Origin: an uncultured Lactobacillus sp.
Lineage (GTDB): Bacteria; Bacillota; Bacilli; Lactobacillales; Lactobacillaceae
Length of the DNA stretch: 26,050 nt
Assembly (NCBI RefSeq): GCF_902491705.1
Contig: NZ_CABUIW010000030.1
Span: 1-26,050, forward strand
Direction: 5' to 3'
A program made the translations under genes and the position numbers. Position 1 is the first letter of the stretch. Every line of letters starts with the position of its first letter. Positions 20,881-26,050 of the stretch are shown here, piece by piece. The notes below the pieces were generated by a model that had not been told where the DNA came from, ran no database searches, and saw only the letters and a list, made by a program, of their open reading frames with translations.

Positions 20881-22203
20881 TTATTCTTTAGCTTGTTCTT
20901 CTTTGTACAACATCTTGTCGTAACTACGTGCAAATGGCCAGTAAACAAAGATAGAAATTACTAAAATAATTGCTTGCCAAAGTGCGATCTTCCATCCACC
21001 AATTAAGAATCCTGAAATAATAGGTGGAGTAGTCCATGGTACTTGGACACCATTAAGGTATGGCAAGATACCTGCTTTAATCAATAAGTAAGTTGAACCT
21101 GCGGAAAGTGGTGGCATGAGGAAAAATGGAATGGCAAGCATTGGATTCATCACAATAGGAACACCGAACAAAACAGGTTCGTTAATGTTGAAGATACCTG
21201 GTACTAAAGTTAATTTACCAATACTCTTAAGTTGTTGTGATCTAGCAAAGAATACCATGAAAATAACTAATCCAATGGTCATTCCCGCACCAGTAACAGT
21301 TGAGAATTGGTCAAACAAACCTTGAATAACGATGTGACCACCGTGTTCTGCATCTACATAACCAAACTTCTTAAATATAGCTGCGTTTTCTAATGCATTA
21401 GCTTGCAAAACTGGACTAACAATACCACCAACAAGAGTTGATCCATGAACACCAAAGAACCAGAAGAATGGTACTAAAACTGTCATGATCAAAATACCAC
21501 CAAATGAGTCTGAAATACCTTGAAGTGGAGTTTGAATAGTAGCATAAATCCATTGAGTTAATGTAGTGCCAGCAACCTTTTCAAAGAAAATGTAGACACA
21601 TAACCACATGGTTGAAAGTGCAGCCGCAGGAATTAAGGCAACAAATGAACCGGCAACTGCTGGTGGAACTTGGTCAGGCAATTTGATAGTAATCTTATTC
21701 TTAATAAACCATGAATAAAGCCAACCAGTGATCAAACCTACGATAATTGCTGCAATCATCCCTTGGCCACCAAGCCAAACACGATCGATGTAGCCACTTA
21801 ATAAGTCAGGTGCTTGTCCAGAAGAAATAACGGTTTTTGAACCTTTCATTACAGCACTAGTTGGATTCATAATAATCAAGAAACTAACAAATGCTGTTAA
21901 TCCTGCTGGAAGCGGATCTACCTTTTCACTCTTAGCCCATTGATATGCAATACCAATTACGGCAAAGACTGAAACAATACCAAATGATGCATTATAGGCT
22001 TGATTCCAGAATCTAGTTAAGCCCATTGCGTCCATCCAGTTAGCTACAGCTGGAACTGGAAATGAAGCAAGAAGTAAAAATACTGAACCGACCATGATGA
22101 AAGGCAGTGATATAACCATACCATCTTTCAAAGCGGTGATTGCTCTTGTATTAACGAATTTCATTATCGGCGGCAATACGCGCGTGTTAATAAAATCTTT
22201 CAT
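20881..22203 (-). CDS. celB: PTS lactose/cellobiose-family EIIC component
   Basis: The membrane channel subunit of a phosphotransferase system; it imports a beta-glucoside such as cellobiose and presents it for phosphorylation. It has 440 residues and about ten transmembrane helices. The conserved substrate-site residues of the family are present: H253 in FGVHGS and E342 in NINEPVLFGVP. The N-terminal INTRVLPPIMKFVNTRAITALKDG is typical. GGGAGAG precedes ATG 22203. No EIIA or EIIB gene adjoins it, so these must come from elsewhere. The promoter has a perfect cre site between -35 and -10, predicting CcpA repression when glucose is present. The gene is divergent from the RpiR regulator. Confidence 0.93.
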   Translation of the reverse strand: MKDFINTRVLPPIMKFVNTRAITALKDGMVISLPFIMVGSVFLLLASFPVPAVANWMDAMGLTRFWNQAYNASFGIVSVFAVIGIAYQWAKSEKVDPLPAGLTAFVSFLIIMNPTSAVMKGSKTVISSGQAPDLLSGYIDRVWLGGQGMIAAIIVGLITGWLYSWFIKNKITIKLPDQVPPAVAGSFVALIPAAALSTMWLCVYIFFEKVAGTTLTQWIYATIQTPLQGISDSFGGILIMTVLVPFFWFFGVHGSTLVGGIVSPVLQANALENAAIFKKFGYVDAEHGGHIVIQGLFDQFSTVTGAGMTIGLVIFMVFFARSQQLKSIGKLTLVPGIFNINEPVLFGVPIVMNPMLAIPFFLMPPLSAGSTYLLIKAGILPYLNGVQVPWTTPPIISGFLIGGWKIALWQAIILVISIFVYWPFARSYDKMLYKEEQAKE

Positions 22204-22250
22204 AAACTATCTCTCCCAAATTTATTTGTTCTTAAATCTTAACAATCAAT

Positions 22251-22303
22251 ATTTTATGTAAACGATTTCAATTTAACAATAGTTTGGTACGTTTTAGGTA
22301 CCA
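22251..22303 (-). promoter_or_regulatory. celB promoter with cre site and upstream palindrome
   Basis: Minus strand -35 TTGTTA (22274-22279), 17-bp spacer, -10 TAAAAT (22251-22256). ATGTAAACGATTTCA (22256-22270) matches the cre consensus WTGNAANCGNWNNCW at every position and fills the promoter core. TGGTAC-N7-GTACCA (22285-22303) lies just upstream of the -35, a likely regulator site (RpiR?). Confidence 0.82.
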
Positions 22304-22312
22304 TGCACTGAA

Positions 22313-22361
22313 TTAGCATTTTATTCCGCTTGCGGAACACTGTGTTCGATTATGCTAAAAT
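22313..22361 (+). promoter_or_regulatory. RpiR-gene promoter with nested palindromes
   Basis: TTCCGCTTGCGGAA (22324-22337) and GAACACTGTGTTC (22335-22347) are perfect palindromes that share three bases. They lie inside the pair TTAGCAT/ATGCTAA (22313-22319, 22352-22358). An extended -10, TGC-TAAAAT (22353-22361), follows. The palindromes cover the -35 area. Confidence 0.6.
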
Positions 22362-22391
22362 AAAAGTAATTTTATGTGGGAGTTGAATATC

Positions 22392-23108
22392 ATGGCCTTT
22401 TTTGGATTTAAAGACTTATCATCACTATCAAATGTCGACATGACCATTTATCGTTATATCGAACAAAATAGCGACAAAGTAATTTATATGCGTGTAAGGG
22501 ATATTGCTCAAGGAGCGCATGTCTCTAATTCTTCAGTAATGCGTTTTATTCATAAAGTAGGATTTAATAGTTTCCCTGAATTTAAGGCTTATATAAAAAA
22601 TAATCATAAGGATTTACACCAAGTTGAAGTTGAATTTATTAATAAAGATAATTTTCCAAGCGACACAACAAGTAAATTAAATATTATCGCTGATAAAATC
22701 TACCAGGCAGACAATATTATTACTCTAGGCATGGGTGACTCTGGTTTCTTAGCTGGATATGCGGCAAGAAAATTGGCAGCATTAGGACTTAATGCTGGTC
22801 CTGTAACTGATCCATTTTATCCGCTTGTTGCTAAACTAGAAAATACCGCTAACAATGTTGTCATTTGCTTCTCTGTTTCAGGCAAAACTACAGAAATGGT
22901 AGAAATGATCAATAGATTTATCAACAATGAAGATACGCTAATCATTAGTATTACCGGTGATGAAACAAGCCCTATAGCCAAAATGAGCAGATATACCCTT
23001 ACCTATCATGAGACTTTTGTAAAACACAATGGCTTTGATTTATCATCTCAAGTCCCAGTAATGTATCTAATTGAAGGACTGGTCAAAATCTTAATTCAAA
23101 AAGAATAA
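22392..23108 (+). CDS. RpiR/MurR-family transcriptional regulator (HTH + SIS)
   Basis: A 238-residue two-domain regulator. The N-terminal HTH_6 domain (about 1-75) contains YMRVRDIAQGAHVSNSSVMRF and IHKVGFNSFPEFKAYI. The C-terminal SIS domain (about 95-235) binds phosphosugars, with ITLGMGDSGFLAGYAARKL and VVICFSVSGKTTEMVEMI, and SxSGxT as the phosphate-site motif. Start ATG 22392 has GGGAG ten bases before it; the frame can extend to 22374. It lies between the divergent EIIC gene and the GH1 gene on the same strand, so it very probably controls this beta-glucoside locus in response to a sugar phosphate. No terminator separates it from the GH1 gene, but that gene has its own promoter. Confidence 0.94.
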   Translation: MAFFGFKDLSSLSNVDMTIYRYIEQNSDKVIYMRVRDIAQGAHVSNSSVMRFIHKVGFNSFPEFKAYIKNNHKDLHQVEVEFINKDNFPSDTTSKLNIIADKIYQADNIITLGMGDSGFLAGYAARKLAALGLNAGPVTDPFYPLVAKLENTANNVVICFSVSGKTTEMVEMINRFINNEDTLIISITGDETSPIAKMSRYTLTYHETFVKHNGFDLSSQVPVMYLIEGLVKILIQKE

Positions 23109-23175
23109 AACACCCTGTTCCATCCTTGGAAAAATTAACTTAATTGCAGAACCATACCAAAAAGCTCCATTTTTA

Positions 23176-23204
23176 TATCATATTTGCAACCGATTACATA
23201 TAAT
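23176..23204 (+). promoter_or_regulatory. GH1 gene promoter with cre site
   Basis: -10 TATAAT (23199-23204) with a weak -35 TATCAT (23176-23181), 17-bp spacer. TTGCAACCGATTACA (23184-23198) matches the cre consensus at every defined position and lies within the spacer, so CcpA repression is expected. Confidence 0.8.
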
Positions 23205-23239
23205 GCAGATATACGATATGAAAAAGGAGATTTTTTATT

Positions 23240-24667
23240 ATGACTAAATCTGTTTTCCCTAACAACTTTTTATGGGGCGGAGCAGTAGCTGCTCACCAAC
23301 TTGAAGGTGGCTATGATCAAGGTGGTAAAGGCTTATCAATTGCTGACTTTATGACATTAGGTAGCCATGAACATCCCCGCGAATTAACTGCTACTATCGA
23401 AGAAGGTAAATATTACCCTAACCACAAAGCCATTGACTTCTATCATCACTACAAAGAAGACATTAAACTTATGGCTGAAATGGGCTTTAAAGCTTTTCGT
23501 ACATCAATTGCATGGACAAGAATCTTCCCTAACGGAGATGAAACTCAACCTAGTGAAGATGGTCTGGCCTTCTATGATCGAGTATTTGATGAATGCTTAA
23601 AATACAATATTCAACCTGTAGTTACCCTTTCTCACTTCGAAATGCCATATCACTTAGTTACTGAATACGGCGGCTGGAGCAATAGAAAGTTAATTGACTT
23701 CTTTACTCGCTTTGCACATGTATGCTTTGAACGCTACCACAACAAAGTTAAATATTGGATGACGTTCAATGAAATTAACAATCAAACCAATTATGAAAGT
23801 GATATTTCTGTTTACGAAAATTCAGGAATCAAATTTAACAAAGGCGATAACAAAGAAAAATTAATGTATCAAGCTGCCCACTATGAAATGGTAGCTAGTG
23901 CAGAAGCTGTCCAAATTGGTCATGCAATCGATCCTTCACTTCAAATCGGCTGTATGCTTGCCTTTTGTCCAATTTATCCATTATCTTCTAAACCTGAAGA
24001 CATTTTATTTGCTCAAAGAGCAATGGACTCTCGTTTATACTTTGGCGATGTTCAAGTTAACGGCAAATATCCTAGCTGGCTTAAGCAATACTTCAAAAAC
24101 AACAATTACAACTTAGATATCACTGACAAAGACCTTCAAATCCTAAAGCAAGGTACAGTTGATTACATTGGCTTTTCATACTACATGTCATTCACTACTA
24201 AATACACTGATCACATGGATTACCGCGAATATCAAGACTTGGTAGACAATCCATTTATCAAGACTAACGATTGGGGCTGGCCTATTGATCCAGTTGGCTT
24301 ACGCTATGCATTAAATTGGATGGATACTCGCTGGCATAAACCTTTATTTATCGTAGAAAATGGTTTGGGTGCTTATGACAAACTAACAGATGATAATGAA
24401 GTACATGACCAATACAGAATTAATTATCTGCGTGATCATATTGCAGAAATTAAAAAAGCTATTAACGAAGATGGTATCGATGTGATGGGCTATTTGCCAT
24501 GGGGATGCATCGATTTAGTTAGTGCATCTACTGGTGAAATGAAGAAGAGATATGGTTTTATCTATGTTGATGAAGACGATTATGGCAACGGTTCGATGAA
24601 ACGCTACAAGAAAGATTCATTCTACTGGTACCAAAACGTCATTAAAACAAACGGCGAAGAATTATAA
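23240..24667 (+). CDS. GH1 6-phospho-beta-glucosidase
   Basis: Hydrolyses PTS-imported beta-glucoside 6-phosphates (such as cellobiose-6-P) to glucose-6-P and the aglycone or glucose. It has 475 residues, normal for GH1. The start FPNNFLWGGAVAAHQLEGG is the N-terminal GH1 signature. The acid/base is E178 in TFNEIN and the nucleophile E373 in IVENGLG. S428 through K436-R-Y438 (SASTGEMKKRYG) is the phosphate-binding region that marks 6-phospho substrates. AAGGAG precedes ATG 23240. It has its own cre-controlled promoter downstream of the RpiR gene. Together with the EIIC and ROK genes it forms the beta-glucoside locus. Confidence 0.96.
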   Translation: MTKSVFPNNFLWGGAVAAHQLEGGYDQGGKGLSIADFMTLGSHEHPRELTATIEEGKYYPNHKAIDFYHHYKEDIKLMAEMGFKAFRTSIAWTRIFPNGDETQPSEDGLAFYDRVFDECLKYNIQPVVTLSHFEMPYHLVTEYGGWSNRKLIDFFTRFAHVCFERYHNKVKYWMTFNEINNQTNYESDISVYENSGIKFNKGDNKEKLMYQAAHYEMVASAEAVQIGHAIDPSLQIGCMLAFCPIYPLSSKPEDILFAQRAMDSRLYFGDVQVNGKYPSWLKQYFKNNNYNLDITDKDLQILKQGTVDYIGFSYYMSFTTKYTDHMDYREYQDLVDNPFIKTNDWGWPIDPVGLRYALNWMDTRWHKPLFIVENGLGAYDKLTDDNEVHDQYRINYLRDHIAEIKKAINEDGIDVMGYLPWGCIDLVSASTGEMKKRYGFIYVDEDDYGNGSMKRYKKDSFYWYQNVIKTNGEEL

Positions 24668-24673
24668 CCATGA

Positions 24674-24710
24674 AAAAAACGACTAGCCAAATTGACTAGT
24701 CGTTTTATTT
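24674..24710. terminator. Bidirectional terminator between GH1 and prs genes
   Basis: An 11-bp perfect stem AAAACGACTAG (24676-24686) / CTAGTCGTTTT (24696-24706) with T-rich tails on both strands. It lies between convergent genes. Confidence 0.9.
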
Positions 24711-24721
24711 GTTTACAAATT

Positions 24722-25696
24722 TTATTCGTGCTTGTCAGCTTCGTATCTGGTATTGAACAATGGGCTAAGTGCCTTGTGTTCTTGGATGCACTTAATAGCA
24801 TCACCCATAAGTGGACCAACAGATACCAAAAGCATCTTGTCCAACTTCTTTTCAGCTGGTTGATTGATTGAGTCAGTAAGAACTAAGTTCTTAATTGGTG
24901 AGTCATTCAATCTCTTAATTGCTGGACCTGATAAAACAGCGTGGGTTGCACTAGCGTAAACTTCAGTAGCACCTGCATCGATCAATGCTTGAGCTGCTAA
25001 AGTAATAGTACCAGCAGTATCAATCATGTCATCGATAATGATTGCACGCTTGCCCTTAACATCACCGATAATGTTCATAACTTCGGCAACGTTGGCTCTA
25101 GGACGACGCTTATCAACAATAGCGATAGGACAACCTAAGAATTCAGCAAGCTTTCTAGCACGGTTAACACCACCGTGGTCAGGTGAAACAACAACTGCGC
25201 CTTCTTCCAAGTGGTTACGTAAGAAGTAATCAGCAAGAAGTGGAGCACCCATCAAGTTATCAACTGGAATATCGAAGAAACCTTGAATTTGTGGTGCGTG
25301 CAAGTCAAGTGAAAGAATACGGTTTGCACCTGCAGTTTGAAGCATGTCAGCTACAAGCTTAGCAGTAATTGGTTCACGCGCACGAGTCTTACGGTCTTGA
25401 CGAGCATAACCATAGTAAGGCATTACAATGTTAATTGTACGAGCACTAGCACGACGTACAGCATCGATCATAATCAAAAGTTCCATCAAGTTGTCGTTAA
25501 CTGGATCACTTGTTGATTGAACAAGGTATACATCTTTACCACGTACAGTTTCATCAATATTAATTTGAATTTCACCATCACTGAAACGTTCAACGCTTGA
25601 CTTAGAAAGTGGAACACCAACACGGTCCGCAATCTTTTGTGCCAATGGCACGTTTGAGTTGAGGGCAAAAATCATCATATCGTCTTTATAGGACAT
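24722..25696 (-). CDS. prs: Ribose-phosphate pyrophosphokinase (PRPP synthetase)
   Basis: Makes PRPP from ribose-5-phosphate and ATP, feeding purine, pyrimidine, NAD, histidine and tryptophan synthesis. It has 324 residues, a class I enzyme of normal length. FSDGEIQINIDETVRG and MPYYGYARQDRK bind ATP. DLHAPQIQGFFDIP (about 138-151) is the PRS signature with metal-binding His and Asp. IIIDDMIDTAGTI (about 217-229) is the PRPP/ribose-5-P loop. GGAGG lies six to seven bases before ATG 25696. It provides the PRPP used by Xpt in the same window. An IS3-type element lies about 215 bp upstream of the start, outside its likely promoters. Confidence 0.98.
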   Translation of the reverse strand: MSYKDDMMIFALNSNVPLAQKIADRVGVPLSKSSVERFSDGEIQINIDETVRGKDVYLVQSTSDPVNDNLMELLIMIDAVRRASARTINIVMPYYGYARQDRKTRAREPITAKLVADMLQTAGANRILSLDLHAPQIQGFFDIPVDNLMGAPLLADYFLRNHLEEGAVVVSPDHGGVNRARKLAEFLGCPIAIVDKRRPRANVAEVMNIIGDVKGKRAIIIDDMIDTAGTITLAAQALIDAGATEVYASATHAVLSGPAIKRLNDSPIKNLVLTDSINQPAEKKLDKMLLVSVGPLMGDAIKCIQEHKALSPLFNTRYEADKHE

Positions 25697-25728
25697 AATT
25701 TCCTCCGTAAAAATATTTAACCAGCTCT

Positions 25729-25779
25729 ATTTTAGCAAAAGTTGTTCCAAAAAGAACTACGTACTCTTTAATTATAACA
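25729..25779 (-). promoter_or_regulatory. Candidate prs promoters (two extended -10 elements)
   Basis: Minus strand TGC-TAAAAT (-10 at 25729-25734) and TGT-TATAAT (-10 at 25771-25776). Neither has a good -35, so each depends on the extended -10. Both lie between the IS end and prs. Confidence 0.5.
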
Positions 25780-25818
25780 AGATTTTTTACTTCTATGAGC
25801 AAAAAACGAGTAAAAGGA

Positions 25819-25883
25819 CTAACTATTGAGCACTAAAAAAGTTAGAATATATGTGTACTTTCGAGTACAACGAAAATATCCTA
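25819..25883. repeat. Hairpin cluster between the IS end and prs
   Basis: TGTACT-TTCG-AGTACA (25854-25869) is a perfect stem with a TTCG loop, enclosed by TTAGAATAT/ATATCCTAA (one mismatch, about 25842-25883). CTAACT/AGTTAG (25819-25824, 25840-25845) forms a second, competing stem. No U tract follows directly. Its role is unknown. Confidence 0.5.
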
Positions 25884-25911
25884 AAAAATAAGACGTAACA
25901 TCTTAATGAAG

Positions 25912-26050
25912 TGGGACCTAAAAAGTAGACATTTTAAAACATAGGATTAATAGAGGCTTGATTCCGATATTCTTTCGGAGTTAAGCCTTTTAATCTGCTC
26001 TTTATCCTTTCTTCGTTATAGTATTTGATATATTCCTCTATAGCTTGAGC
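25912..26050 (-). mobile_element. End of an IS3-family (IS150-group) insertion sequence, cut by the window edge
   Basis: The end appears to begin at about 25911-25912 (GTGGGACCTAAAAAGTAGAC), and the transposase stop lies 22 bases inside. This spacing is typical of IS3 elements. The other end is outside the window. Confidence 0.8.
25934..26050 (-). CDS. IS3-family transposase, C-terminal fragment
   Basis: The last 38 codons of a transposase OrfB are readable on the minus strand: AQAIEEYIKYYNEERIKSRL followed by KGLTPKEYRNQASINPMF and TAA. The YYNxxRxxxxLxGLTPxEYR pattern is the standard end of the IS150-group DDE integrase-like transposase, including the last conserved helix after the catalytic Glu. 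The upstream part lies beyond the window, so whether the element is intact cannot be judged. Confidence 0.92.
   Translation of the reverse strand, partial: AQAIEEYIKYYNEERIKSRLKGLTPKEYRNQASINPMF

Noticed and set aside
1..26050. CRISPR array, tRNA or rRNA genes, phage or toxin-antitoxin system
   Set aside because: No spaced repeat array and no tRNA or rRNA signatures on reading; the XRE and small-protein genes have no recognisable toxin partner.

Overview
The window looks like chromosomal DNA of a low-GC Lactobacillus of the acidophilus/helveticus/crispatus group. Shine-Dalgarno sites and extended -10 promoters are of Firmicute type. The gene set (dipeptidase PepD, RNA polymerase delta subunit, CcpA/cre-controlled cellobiose-type PTS, type I GAPDH paralogue) fits lactobacilli, and the several broken genes plus an IS3-family end fit an IS-rich, decaying genome such as L. 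helveticus. The species is an inference; the sequence alone does not prove it.

Layout. 1-429: a 3'-truncated SnoaL-like gene with its terminator. 429-1989 (minus): a hydroxyisobutyrate-dehydrogenase-type oxidoreductase followed by a nitroreductase. 2076-3534 (minus): a tightly overlapping operon of small membrane protein, XRE repressor, DUF3278 membrane protein and Ogt DNA-repair methyltransferase. 3682-3840: an unannotated 52-residue protein. 3899-5109 (minus): an azoreductase-like flavoprotein and a cysteine-free MarR regulator, behind a promoter with two identical-type palindromes. 5247-6797 (minus): guaA. 6996-7751: a six-helix membrane protein. 7764-9855: xpt-pbuX under a guanine riboswitch plus a probable PurR box pair. 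10057-12366: an AraC regulator and dipeptidase PepD. 12465-13470 (minus): a gap paralogue broken by an apparent 8-bp deletion. 13471-13908: intergenic DNA with inverted repeats. 13909-18087 (minus): murA, pyrG (with a CTP-sensing-type leader), rpoE and DUF1934. 18202-19860: an HD phosphohydrolase gene with an in-frame amber codon, and a small membrane protein. 19898-24667: ROK sugar kinase, PTS EIIC, RpiR regulator and GH1 phospho-beta-glucosidase, with two perfect cre matches. 24722-25696 (minus): prs. 25912-26050: the end of an IS3/IS150-type element.

How the genes work together. Nucleotide supply dominates: prs makes PRPP, xpt/pbuX salvage xanthine and guanine bases, guaA makes GMP and pyrG makes CTP. 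Two of these transcripts carry recognisable nucleotide-sensing leaders. The beta-glucoside locus forms a plausible pathway: EIIC imports and phosphorylates a disaccharide (EIIA/EIIB must be encoded elsewhere), GH1 splits the 6-phosphate, and the ROK kinase can phosphorylate the freed sugar. I see no CRISPR array, rRNA, tRNA, phage module or obvious novel defence system. The most interesting signals are regulatory palindromes around several promoters, and three gene lesions within 26 kb.
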